Shown here: one piece after another, positions 14,925-23,600 of the stretch
How positions within the stretch are numbered: the first letter of the stretch is position 1
Layout of the letters: the number at the start of each line of letters is the position of its first letter
Assembly: GCA_905181785.1 (NCBI GenBank)
Contig: CAJIZC010000015.1
Location: 1-43,247 of the forward strand
Source of the DNA: an uncultured Candidatus Poseidoniales archaeon
GTDB taxonomy: Archaea > Thermoplasmatota > Poseidoniia > Poseidoniales > Poseidoniaceae
Length of the DNA stretch: 43,247 bases
Reading direction: 5' to 3'
Program-made: the position numbers and the translations under genes
Notes under the pieces: generated by a model
The model's input: only the letters and a program-made list of their open reading frames with translations
Told to the model about the DNA's origin: nothing
The model's database searches: none

Positions 14925-16043
14925 ATGGACACCACACTCTCAACCGAAGAGCAAGCCATTGCCGACAGGATTGAAGAACTCAAGGCTCAACTTGGTGAAG
15001 ATCTGCTTATTCTAGGCCATCACTATCAGCGCGACAGCATTGTTATGCACGCTGATTTCTTGGGCGATTCGTTTATGCTTAGCCAAATGGCAGCAGAATC
15101 CAAGGCGAAATACATCGTGTTTTGCGGTGTTCATTTCATGGCTGAGTCTGCCGACATTCTCACAACAGATGAGCAGCACGTCATTCTTCCAAACCTTCGA
15201 GCAGGATGCTCTATGGCGGACATGGCAACCTTGGGTGAAGTCGAAGTGGCATGGAAAAATATCCTTGAACAGTCCGGCCTGAAGGACCCTATTGACCGCC
15301 CCGATCCTGTGGCGCTTGCTGACGAAGGGGACTCTTATCTGGTTCCAGTGACCTACATGAACAGCAGCGCAGACCTCAAGGATTTCGTTGGGCGTCATGG
15401 CGGTATTGTTTGCACCTCCACCAACGCCTCCGGTGCCCTTCAATGGGCGTTTGACCGAGCAGGCGTCAACGGCTCAGTCCTGTTTTTCCCGGACCAACAC
15501 CTTGGACGCAACACGGGTTCCGCTATGGGCATTGATGTATCCTTGATGCCGACTTGGACGCCTGGCATCGGCGCTATGGGTGAGGTGGAAGGCAGTCGTA
15601 TCATTCTATGGCACGGGTTCTGTTCGGTGCACAAGCGCTTCACTGTTGAACAGATTGAAGCCTTCAGAGCGCGCGAACCAGAAGGCATTGTTGTGGTGCA
15701 TCCTGAATGCCCAAAAGAGACCGTTGATGTAAGCGACGCAAACGGCTCCACACAATACATTCGAAACTTCGTTCAACAGCAAGAGCCAGGTGCTCGTATT
15801 GCCGTTGGAACCGAAATCAACATGGTTGCACGCTTGGCTCAAGAGCATCCGGACAAGCACATCGAATGCTTGGATGAAGAAATCTGCCCGTGTTCGACCA
15901 TGTACATGATCCACCCCGCTTACCTGATGGATGTTCTCGAACGCATCGTGGATGGTGAAGTGCCCAACGCCATCAAGGTGCCCGAATCGATTCAAACGGG
16001 TTCTCTTTGGGCCCTTGAACGAATGTTGAGCATCAAAAAGTGA
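14925..16043 (+). CDS. nadA: Quinolinate synthase A
   Basis: A 372-residue [4Fe-4S] enzyme that condenses iminoaspartate with dihydroxyacetone phosphate to quinolinate in NAD synthesis. Visible motifs are LILGHHYQRDSIV, the first cluster Cys in VFCGVHFMAESA, LPNLRAGCSMADM, the second in VHPECPKETVDVSDA and the third in DEEICPCSTMYMI, plus the substrate loop GTEINMVARLA. The start at 14925 is preferred over the upstream ATGs at 14889 and 14907 because of the TATA position and because NadA proteins begin close to the helix EEQAIADRIEELKA. The partner enzymes (NadB or aspartate dehydrogenase, NadC) are not in the window. The stop is one base from the convergent PAP2 gene. Confidence 0.94.
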   Translation: MDTTLSTEEQAIADRIEELKAQLGEDLLILGHHYQRDSIVMHADFLGDSFMLSQMAAESKAKYIVFCGVHFMAESADILTTDEQHVILPNLRAGCSMADMATLGEVEVAWKNILEQSGLKDPIDRPDPVALADEGDSYLVPVTYMNSSADLKDFVGRHGGIVCTSTNASGALQWAFDRAGVNGSVLFFPDQHLGRNTGSAMGIDVSLMPTWTPGIGAMGEVEGSRIILWHGFCSVHKRFTVEQIEAFRAREPEGIVVVHPECPKETVDVSDANGSTQYIRNFVQQQEPGARIAVGTEINMVARLAQEHPDKHIECLDEEICPCSTMYMIHPAYLMDVLERIVDGEVPNAIKVPESIQTGSLWALERMLSIKK

Positions 16044-16044
16044 T

Positions 16045-18141
16045 TCACTCTTCTTCGTTTCGAAGTTGTTCCAACGTTCGTTCTGAATGCCTCTGGTAGG
16101 CGTAAACGAAAGCCAACAGGAACGCCGACAGCAGACCAAGTTGCATGATGATGTTTGAATAGACCGTCAGTTCAGGTGTCCAACTGTGGATGCGAACGGT
16201 GACAAGCCCCATTTCATCCTCTTCGAAGTAGACCAGGTGATCGGTCAACACCTTTGGGCCAAACTGGTGAAGTTCATCCGATGTGAGCAACATGGTTTGG
16301 TTCTCAGTTAGGTTCAGGAATTGAATCTCCCCATCCATGTATTTGGCTTGAGGGTTCGTTGGATCGAGGTGATCGCGGATGGACCATGCGAGAATACCGT
16401 TGTTGAGCGAAGGGTCACTGACCGGATACTTTGCATCGCTTGCCAACCATTGTGCGTCGCTGCTTCGGTTGTAGACCACAAGGCGATCTGTAGCCGAAAC
16501 GTTGACGGTCGCTGCCAAAAACTGTTCATCGAAGACCATGTTCGTGATTGTAGCGTTTGACATGTTCACGGGCGTGCCCCATTCGCTCAAAACCTCGTCT
16601 TGCTCTACAGGAGCGCTTGCGTTGATGTCCTTGATGGCGATTGAACCAAGCGAACCAATCCGGGCAAAATGCACGGTCGTCGGGGTGTCTTCATACACCA
16701 AGGCCAACTCAAGGTTTGAGACCTGTGCGTGAAGGATTGTGCGATCGGCCAGTCCGAGTTCTATGGTCGTGCCTCCGAGGCTCATCGCTTGCAATCGCCC
16801 TTCGGAGAGCATCACAATGTAATTGTTGGAGCCAGAAGAAGTCAGCAACAATCGCTCAGGTTGCTCGAGTGTTTGGCTGGAAATAATAGCATAGCCATTT
16901 TCCGCCGACGGGTTTTTGAGATCGAAAGCAATGAGGGAAGTGTCATTGGCAACCACCAAAATACCGTTGTTGACATCGAAGGGTGAATCCAATTCAACGC
17001 TTCCATTGAGCACTTCGATTGGCTCTTGCTCTAGGTTGCTCAAATCATGCACAAGCAACACTGCGCCAGTGGTTTTGTTGTCAATTGTCACCATCCAGCC
17101 ATCGGCAGCAGCCACATCTTGAGGAGCTTCAACGCCGCCAGCAGGCAGACTTTGATGGCTCAGTTCCCATGTGATTACGGCGAACAACACAATGAAGATG
17201 GCCAAAACGATGGTTCCAGTTTCCCTGCTCGTTGGATCTCTAAACCGCTTGACTTGATCTCCAAACCGGTTGTAAGCGATGCCAAAGGCCTTTTTTGGAT
17301 TTGTTAGAACAGTGACAATGCGAGAATTGATTGTCCGCTCATCGAAAATACTCCACCACCCATTTGAGGTGCGACCGGCTAACGTAACGGCTAGGCTTGC
17401 AATAAGCACCCCGCCGATGATGTCAATGAACCAGTGGATCCCAAGGTAAATGATGGCAAAAGCGGTAATGGCGATGTACACAAAGACGAGCCATCGGTAC
17501 CGGTTCCATCTGCGGTCTTCATCAAAACGAGTCAAGCACAACCACACGGCAAAGGGAATGCCGATGTGAAGGGAAGGAAAGCCGTTGGTAAACGGGTCAA
17601 TCCGCCGGAACCAGTCGGCGATTTCTGGCGTTAAATCATACGCCAATGTTTCCATGCCAGGAATGTAATCACCTGTCACTCTCACATTGAAAAACAAGTA
17701 AAACGGAATCGCTAAAATATACACCCAGGCGATTGAAAGGGTCATTCGGTCAGCAATCCAACGGTCGTCAAAGAATGCGAAGTAAAAGATTGAAACATAA
17801 CAAATGAACATGAATCCTGCAACGTAGAAGTGGGTCAAGGCAACCGTTAACCAGGTCGATTTGAAAGCAACTTGCACATCATAGGCAAGGGTGCCTTCAA
17901 CTGCAAAAATCCACGGCGTCATGTCAAGGCCTGTATTGGCCATGATGATCCGATCGAGTTGGTCGAGAAAGTCCTTAGAATTGTAAATCAAAAACACAAT
18001 CACAATGTGAATCCAATACCGACGGAAAAAATCGATGAAGGTTGGAAGCGTGATGGTCATCCATGGTTGCTTGAACGCCGGCAACAACAGCACGCCAAGC
18101 GTCAATGCGCTCACCATCCATGTCAGGTAAATGCCGTCCAA
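16045..18141 (-). CDS. PAP2/AUR1-like membrane phosphatase fused to large extracytoplasmic domain
   Basis: A 698-residue protein in three parts. Residues about 1-290 are a multi-helix PAP2 superfamily domain with the catalytic motifs FPSLHIGIPFA and YLGIHWFIDIIGG, as in the AUR1/inositol-phosphorylceramide synthase-like branch that acts on lipid phosphates. A further helix (IVLAIFIVLFAVITWEL) leads to about 330 soluble residues with short repeated beta-type segments (LLVHDLSN, LIAFDLKN, ALVYEDTPTTVHFARIG) resembling a beta-propeller. A final helix (LGLLSAFLLAFVYAYQ) and an acidic tail close it. The TTG at 18141 is supported by GGAGG at 18149-18153, 7 bases upstream; the next ATG is at 18117. 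The fusion is unusual and the substrate is unknown. Confidence 0.8.
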   Translation of the reverse strand: MDGIYLTWMVSALTLGVLLLPAFKQPWMTITLPTFIDFFRRYWIHIVIVFLIYNSKDFLDQLDRIIMANTGLDMTPWIFAVEGTLAYDVQVAFKSTWLTVALTHFYVAGFMFICYVSIFYFAFFDDRWIADRMTLSIAWVYILAIPFYLFFNVRVTGDYIPGMETLAYDLTPEIADWFRRIDPFTNGFPSLHIGIPFAVWLCLTRFDEDRRWNRYRWLVFVYIAITAFAIIYLGIHWFIDIIGGVLIASLAVTLAGRTSNGWWSIFDERTINSRIVTVLTNPKKAFGIAYNRFGDQVKRFRDPTSRETGTIVLAIFIVLFAVITWELSHQSLPAGGVEAPQDVAAADGWMVTIDNKTTGAVLLVHDLSNLEQEPIEVLNGSVELDSPFDVNNGILVVANDTSLIAFDLKNPSAENGYAIISSQTLEQPERLLLTSSGSNNYIVMLSEGRLQAMSLGGTTIELGLADRTILHAQVSNLELALVYEDTPTTVHFARIGSLGSIAIKDINASAPVEQDEVLSEWGTPVNMSNATITNMVFDEQFLAATVNVSATDRLVVYNRSSDAQWLASDAKYPVSDPSLNNGILAWSIRDHLDPTNPQAKYMDGEIQFLNLTENQTMLLTSDELHQFGPKVLTDHLVYFEEDEMGLVTVRIHSWTPELTVYSNIIMQLGLLSAFLLAFVYAYQRHSERTLEQLRNEEE

Positions 18142-18148
18142 CTGTTAA

Positions 18149-18153
18149 CCTCC
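18149..18153 (-). promoter_or_regulatory. Shine-Dalgarno site supporting a TTG start
   Basis: GGAGG on the minus strand, 7 bases before TTG at 18139-18141. The spacing is ideal for the TTG and too long (31 bases) for the first ATG at 18117, so this is the main reason for calling a TTG start for the PAP2 fusion gene. Confidence 0.6.
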
Positions 18154-18224
18154 AACCCCTATGGGGTTGCCTGAACCTCATCAAACCGTCGTCGGCAAAC
18201 GCCAAGAAATGCAGGTTGTTGGAA

Positions 18225-18578
18225 TCACCAAGCGCCGTGGACATAAGGCCGTCCATTGTCAGGGTCCCTGCGGTTTGCCAAATCCCAGATCCGCTCAAAT
18301 CGGTAGATGCCGCTTGAACACCCTGTTGTCCACTCAAAGCCCAAAGCATAGTTTCCAACCGTCCTCACCTGAGGTTTTTCCTTAGGAAGGGCTTCCACTT
18401 GGCGTCGAAGGGTTTTACTCGTTTCGTCTTCGTTGCGCATTGGTGAGCACTTTGCACAAGGGCATGCGTGACGCAGGTCATCATAGGTCACGGTGAACTC
18501 AGCTGCACCATCGTAGGTGAGAACCACGTCAACATCCCTCCGTTCAATGCGGGCGAGGTTTGGCATTTCTTCAGTCAT
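18225..18578 (-). CDS. DUF971 protein (gamma-butyrobetaine hydroxylase N-terminal-like)
   Basis: A 117-residue protein of the DUF971/GBBH-like N-terminal family. The hallmark LRHACPCAKCSP has three closely set Cys residues; a fourth lies in TTGCSSGIYRFER, and the C-terminal IYRFERIWDLA is also typical. In plant HCF101 a DUF971 domain is fused to an Mrp-type ATPase, and in many genomes the two genes are neighbours. Here the ATG at 18578, with GAGGTGA just upstream, lies 9 bases after the Mrp gene stop, so they form an operon. A role in Fe-S cluster transfer together with Mrp is likely by this association but is not proven. Confidence 0.85.
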   Translation of the reverse strand: MTEEMPNLARIERRDVDVVLTYDGAAEFTVTYDDLRHACPCAKCSPMRNEDETSKTLRRQVEALPKEKPQVRTVGNYALGFEWTTGCSSGIYRFERIWDLANRRDPDNGRPYVHGAW

Positions 18579-18587
18579 GAAATCACC

Positions 18588-19601
18588 TCAAATGATTTCC
18601 AGACCAGGTCCGTCAGAATCGACGATTTGGTCTTGAAGCGCAGCCACAACTGCTGCAAATGCGATTGCAGACGGGCCTTCAGGTTCGCTGACAATGCGAT
18701 GGACACCATCATCGCCGCCTCGGACGAATCCGGGGTCGAATGGAAGAGCACCAAGGAAAGGCACACCAAACTCCTCTGCGGTGGATTTCCCTCCACCTTG
18801 TTTGAAGATATCAATGGTGATGGCAAAGTTCCCTTCGGCATCGGATGTTGTTTTGAGGGTTTTTCCTGCTGGTCCTGCGATTTGCACTTCGCTGTTGGCG
18901 GGGGCTTTTCCGTTGATGGTGTAGCCGCTCATGTTCTCAACCACACCGAGCACGGGCACCTTGAGGGATTCCGAGAACGTGATTGATTTTCTGCTGTCCA
19001 GCAAAGCAACATCTTGTGGGGTGGTGACGATGACCATGCCGTCAATATCAGGCAAAGATTGTGCCACAGTAAGCGGTTCATCAGAGGTGCCTGGTGGGAA
19101 GTCGATGATCAAATAGTCCAAATCACCCCATTCGACGTCGCCGATGAATTGTTGGATGGCACCGAGTTTAATCGGACCGCGCCACACAACAGGTGTGTCT
19201 TCGTTGTCCAACAAGAACGCCATTGAAATGACCTTGACGCCAAGGTGCCCTTGTGCCGGATGGATTCGCCCAGATTCAACGTGAAGGCGTCGTCCGTCAA
19301 GACCCATCATTTTTGGGACATTTGGGCCGGTGATGTCGATGTCTAGGATGCCAACTTTGAGGCCTTGTTGCGCTAAAGCAAGCGCAAGGCCTGTGGAAAC
19401 GGTTGACTTCCCAACACCGCCCTTCCCGGACAGGACCATGACCTTGTGTTTGATTTTCCTTCCAATTTCTGCGATGGACATCTTTCGCTTCATTTGAGCG
19501 TAGGCCTGTTCCATTTGCTTCTGTTCTTGAGGGGAGGCGTCAGCCGGCGGCTCGCCAGCATCAGCGCCGTGTTTGGTGACCGGGGAATCGGACATGGCCA
19601 T
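18588..19601 (-). CDS. Mrp/NBP35-family ATPase lacking the CxxC, with inserted loop
   Basis: A 337-residue Fe-S cluster carrier-type P-loop ATPase. VLSGKGGVGKSTVS is the deviant Walker A; DIDITGPNVPKMMG, VVWRGPIKLGAIQQF, DYLIIDFPPGTSDEPLT and VIVTTPQDVALLDSRK follow in the usual order. In normal members GVVENMS is followed within a few residues by CPxC, the cluster-binding pair, and then GGG. Here about 35 residues (INGKAPANSEVQIAG ... DAEGNFAITIDIFKQ) replace it, and the whole protein has no Cys. The insert looks like short beta strands. The start is uncertain (ATG at 19601 or 19595); the frame is open further upstream. DUF971 follows in the operon. Confidence 0.88.
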   Translation of the reverse strand: MAMSDSPVTKHGADAGEPPADASPQEQKQMEQAYAQMKRKMSIAEIGRKIKHKVMVLSGKGGVGKSTVSTGLALALAQQGLKVGILDIDITGPNVPKMMGLDGRRLHVESGRIHPAQGHLGVKVISMAFLLDNEDTPVVWRGPIKLGAIQQFIGDVEWGDLDYLIIDFPPGTSDEPLTVAQSLPDIDGMVIVTTPQDVALLDSRKSITFSESLKVPVLGVVENMSGYTINGKAPANSEVQIAGPAGKTLKTTSDAEGNFAITIDIFKQGGGKSTAEEFGVPFLGALPFDPGFVRGGDDGVHRIVSEPEGPSAIAFAAVVAALQDQIVDSDGPGLEII

Positions 19602-19620
19602 AGGACTGAAAGGGCCTACT

Positions 19621-20001
19621 TCAATCCACCTTTTCATCCATCATCCGATTTAATCTCCAAATGGCGAATCCGTGAGTGAGCGTGGCGACACCGAGAAAGG
19701 CAAGCGTCAAGCCCACATCGAAGGATTGGTTAGCGTAAGCGTAGGCCAGTCCAGCGCTTAATGGAAGACTGAAGCCATACCCAAGACGATGAGCCAGCAT
19801 CTTGGATTCCAATGACCCTGCACGCCCAAGAGCGGCGATTGAGGTGCCAACAAAAAACGTTTGAACTGTGATGGTCGAAGCAACGAGGCGAAACAGAAGA
19901 TCCCAATCGTTTGCCGCTGCAACGATGTGGCTTACAAACAAAAAAGCGTACATGACTGCGGCGAAAACGAGTCCATTTCGGACCGCAGTGGCATCGCTCA
20001 T
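19621..20001 (-). CDS. Small four-helix membrane protein, unknown
   Basis: A 126-residue protein with four hydrophobic helices (VFAAVMYAFLFVSHIVAA, TVQTFFVGTSIAALG, YGFSLPLSAGLAYAYA, LTLAFLGVATLTHGFAIW) and a charged C-terminus (RLNRMMDEKVD). I recognise no family. It lies 19 bases upstream of the Mrp gene on the same strand and may share its transcript. Its ATG at 20001 has a short, unremarkable upstream region facing the divergent arsC gene. Confidence 0.65.
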   Translation of the reverse strand: MSDATAVRNGLVFAAVMYAFLFVSHIVAAANDWDLLFRLVASTITVQTFFVGTSIAALGRAGSLESKMLAHRLGYGFSLPLSAGLAYAYANQSFDVGLTLAFLGVATLTHGFAIWRLNRMMDEKVD

Positions 20002-20054
20002 GACGCGGTGAGGGCGCCATGCTTTGAGAACGCTTCCTTTAGACTATGGAGGTT

Positions 20055-20064
20055 GCTTTAATTA
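20055..20064 (+). promoter_or_regulatory. Possible TATA box of arsC (leaderless transcript)
   Basis: GCTTTAATTA lies 23-32 bases before the arsC ATG (20087). That is the TATA-to-start distance expected if transcription begins at or next to the ATG, giving a leaderless mRNA; there is no Shine-Dalgarno sequence. A second AT-rich word, GTATAAT at 20078-20084, is too close to serve. Confidence 0.35.
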
Positions 20065-20086
20065 CCCTCGAAGTGGTGTATAATCC

Positions 20087-20443
20087 ATGCGCCTGTTGTT
20101 TGTTTGCGTCGGAAACTCGTGCCGTTCTCAGATGGCGGAAGGATTGGCAAAAGCCATGGGCTACCAAGCCGATTCCGCTGGTACGCATCCATCTGGATCG
20201 ATCGCACCTCATGCCGTGACGGTGCTCGAAAGGCGTAACATTTCAACTGAAGGCATGCAACCAAAAAACGTCAACGCTTTCAGTGCTGAAGGGTACGACA
20301 TGGTGATTTCAATGGGCTGTGGCGTTCAGTGTCCAGCAATGAAAATCGATCAAGATTGGGGTCTTGAAGATCCAGTCGGTGGTCCTCTGAGCCTCTATGA
20401 GTCCACCGCAGATGAGATTCAACGGCGTTTGAATCTGCTTTAA
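20087..20443 (+). CDS. arsC: Arsenate reductase, low-molecular-weight tyrosine phosphatase type
   Basis: A 118-residue protein of the LMW-PTP fold. The phosphate loop is CVGNSCR (Cys7 to Arg13), and a late Asp-Pro (LEDPVG, Asp95) is the general acid. The pair Cys78 and Cys82 in SMGCGVQCP matches the redox cysteines of thioredoxin-coupled arsenate reductases rather than of plain tyrosine phosphatases, so reduction of arsenate to arsenite is the likely reaction. It is short (118 versus about 130) with a trimmed C-terminus. No arsenite pump or ArsR regulator is adjacent. Confidence 0.87.
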   Translation: MRLLFVCVGNSCRSQMAEGLAKAMGYQADSAGTHPSGSIAPHAVTVLERRNISTEGMQPKNVNAFSAEGYDMVISMGCGVQCPAMKIDQDWGLEDPVGGPLSLYESTADEIQRRLNLL

Positions 20444-20471
20444 CGGCCGTCTAAGGGTGCGGTATTACGAG

Positions 20472-20476
20472 AAAAA
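20472..20476 (-). terminator. T-run after tRNA-Gly(GCC)
   Basis: On the minus strand a run of five T follows the tRNA 3' end by about 18 bases (GCCTTTTTCTCG). U-rich runs of this kind end archaeal transcripts. It also lies just past the stop of the convergent arsC gene. Confidence 0.45.
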
Positions 20477-20493
20477 GGCTTGCAGTCTATCGT

Positions 20494-20568
20494 TGGTGCG
20501 AGCGCCGGGACTCGAACCCGGGTTCCCACGTTGGCAACGTGGGGTGATAACCACTACACTACGCTCGC
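20494..20568 (-). tRNA. tRNA-Gly (anticodon GCC), CCA encoded
   Basis: A 75-base cloverleaf. The acceptor stem pairs GCGAGCG (20562-20568) with CGCTCGC (20498-20504), with A as discriminator (20497) and an encoded CCA (20494-20496). The anticodon arm is CCACG-TTGCCAA-CGTGG, giving anticodon GCC (glycine). The T arm has CCGGG-TTCGAGT-CCCGG. No intron is visible. It follows the 1031-residue surface-protein gene by 56 bases on the same strand but has its own TATA box. Confidence 0.96.
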
Positions 20569-20593
20569 AGAGGTAACTCGTCCACTGAGCAGG

Positions 20594-20601
20594 GGTATAA
20601 A
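20594..20601 (-). promoter_or_regulatory. TATA box of tRNA-Gly(GCC)
   Basis: Minus-strand TTTATACC lies 26-33 bases upstream of the tRNA 5' end (20568), exactly where an archaeal TATA box should sit for a transcript starting at or next to the mature 5' end. It is the clearest promoter in the window. Confidence 0.65.
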
Positions 20602-20624
20602 CGGTTATCGGCCAACAAGGATGC

Positions 20625-23600
20625 TTACTGAAGGCCGAACATATCTTCGCCCTCTCCACGCTTTGGTCCGTTTCGAATCGAGAGGATTACGATTGCAGCC
20701 ACTCCAACGCCAAACAAGGCCAAAATACCAAGCAAAACGCCTGTTGTTAGGAATTCACCATTGGGGTTGAGGATGGGTGAATCAGCTTCCGATAAGGTCA
20801 CAGCAATCGAGGTGTATCCTGTGGCTTCACCGTACGAATCCGAGGATTGGACGAGCACCTCATGGGTTCCGAGGGGGATGCTTCCACGAACGCTCATTTC
20901 CACGGTGTAAACGCCATCGCCTGCGATTCGATCACCGTTGCGCCCTTCATCGTTCATGGCGACCCATACGGTTCGTGTTCCCAGTGGCGTGAAGACACCA
21001 AGGTTCGCTTGAGCGACCGCTATGCCATCGGTGTCGTAAATCTCCACTTCCAGCAGTTCAGTTGTCGCTGCGTTGCCTTTTTCGATGGCGATGGAGCTTG
21101 GAGCCACCATCGATGGCGGGGTGTTAAAGACAAGAATTGTGACTGGCCTCATCGCATCATCTGGAAGGTAATGCGGGCCATACAGTCCGACAAGGGTTGC
21201 GTTGGCGGTTGTTCCGTGCCAAGCTGTTGCGGTGTTCTTTCGACCAAGCGCGTCGGTGAGGATGAAGTTGAGGTTATGCTCGCCGGGAGCGATGGTTTCT
21301 GGTACAGAGAAGTTCCCTGCCCAAATGCCGTTTGTTGCCGTCAGGTTGACAAGAAGGCCGCCTTGATCGCGCATGTCAATTTGAACAGAATCCACGCCGT
21401 GTCCATCGTAGGCTTGTGCGTTGATGATCACGGTTGTTCCACGTGGACCTCGGTCGGGCAGCATGTCAACTGAAGTTAATCTTGGCCCTTGGTTCACCAC
21501 TTCAACGGTGCCCTGTCCCTCTGTGACGGTTCCGAACCAATCGGTTGCCGTGACGTTGAGCGTGACGTTACCAACCTCCAGGCCTTTGACAATGTGGAGT
21601 GCAGTGTATCGGTCATCCCCAATCACAGCATCACCGTTCAATCCGCGATCGTTCAGCATGACGACCTCGCCACCAAGGGGGGTCAAATCAACCAAGACAG
21701 ATTGGATGTTGAATTCGGCATCTGTGACGTGAGCCACCAAGGTTCCAGTGCTGCCACCTTCACCGATGATCAATCCCTCAACAAAGCCAAGTTCAACAAG
21801 AATTGGTGCCGAGTTGTTTTCTGCGGTGATGATCGAGGGCGAAAGGATGCGCTCCACCACTTGAGATTCGGAAAATAAAGCCGTATCGTTTCCTTCTCCA
21901 TACGGGAACTCAAGGCTTCGAACAACGCTTGAGACAAGCCCCATCAATGGACCCTCGTCGACAATTGAACCGTTGGCAATTCCACCCGAACCGCCGTACA
22001 CTCCAGTCCAGTGAACGACCGAGAGGTTAAATCCGTCTCGAGGGTCAACCCCTGTTGCAAAAGCCTCAACGGTGAGTTCCAATCCATCTTCTCCAGTGAG
22101 GTGGACCACATCGTGGGCGAGCATTGGGATCGGCATCAGGCCTGTTTCTCGAACAATCGAGATGTTGCCAAGGATCTCTTGTGCTTCGGGTTGTGTCGCG
22201 TTCGTTTCTATGGGGCTGCGCGCAGGTTTTTCATCACCGCTCGATGAGTCAGCGCCAGATTCTTCCCATACCAATCGCACAGTTCTGTTTTCCCAATCCG
22301 ATTGAATCACTTGGTAATCCCATGTTTCATTGTGGGAGGCTCCAATGCCCTCACCTTCGAAAAAGTTTCCACCGTTGATTCCGGTGAGGTTGAACCAAGA
22401 TTCATCATGAATCACGTTGACAAGGAACACCTGCCCTGTTGCGTTTGCTTGCTCACCTGTTTCTTCAATGGTTCGCACCATACCGAAACTGCCTTGAGCA
22501 TCGCCCGTGATCACGCCGTCGACGTGCATGTCGTCGGTGAGGGTGATTCCGTCTTCGATGAGGGTGTGGAAGTCGAGGATTGTTCCGTTGATTTGGATGC
22601 TTGAATTTTCATCGGATTCACCGAATCCAAAGGTACCACTGCCAACCAATTCTTCCTTGTGGTCGATGCGAACCCCGTCGACCCATCGCTCCAAGGTTGT
22701 CAGACCATCAAGGTCGATGTCGATTCGAGTTCCATCGTCTTCCAGCACCATGTTGGCGAGCGCTTCAAACTGCGTATGATCCAATCGTCGGACGCCGTTT
22801 TCATCCCAAGTTTCGAGGTAGAGTACGCTGATTTCACCATCGATGGTCAAGAGGCCATCTTCGTCATCAGAATTGATTTCAAGTGCCCCTGAGGCTTGGA
22901 GGTTGACGCGCTCTGAGATGTTGCCGTCAATCATCGTGCGGTTGAAACGACCATCTGAAACATTGGCCAAAATCATCGTTGTGGTTCCATCATCCACAGA
23001 GGTAATCAACAAGGTGCCGGAGCCTCTTGCATCGAACACTTGAGACGTGAGGATACCGCTCATGATTGTCTCATTTTTCCAAATTGAAGCCAGTGCCAAA
23101 TCAAGTGTGGTTTGGCTCTCATTGGTGACTTCGGTGGAAAGCAAACTGCCGTTTCCAAGTTCCCAGGAGTTAAGTGCGAGTCCAACCCGTTCTTGCCATC
23201 CTTGGCCTACAAAAGAGAGCACGAATGATTGTGTGCCATTTTCATCTTCGAATGTTTGGTTTAGGTTCCATGTCGTTGCCGTCATCACCTCGTGGTCAGC
23301 CATTGGTTGATTCCATGTGCCGACGGTCAGGCTTCGAGAAGCGGTGACTGGTTGGGCAAGCGTTTCGCCGTTCCAGCCAATGACGTCCACGATCAGTTCA
23401 AGTTCATCAGCCCATTGTATGGAGGTGTTGAACGTGACTTCAGCAGTGCGGCGATCATCGTTGATGCTCCACGCAATGAATCCCTCATTCTCCAAGGGTA
23501 CTTCGTTGCGCACATGATTGAGTTCAACATTAATTTCGTACGCATCCTCATCGGAAAAGGTCAGGGTGTAAGCGTGGTTCACCCCGCCATTGCCATCGTC

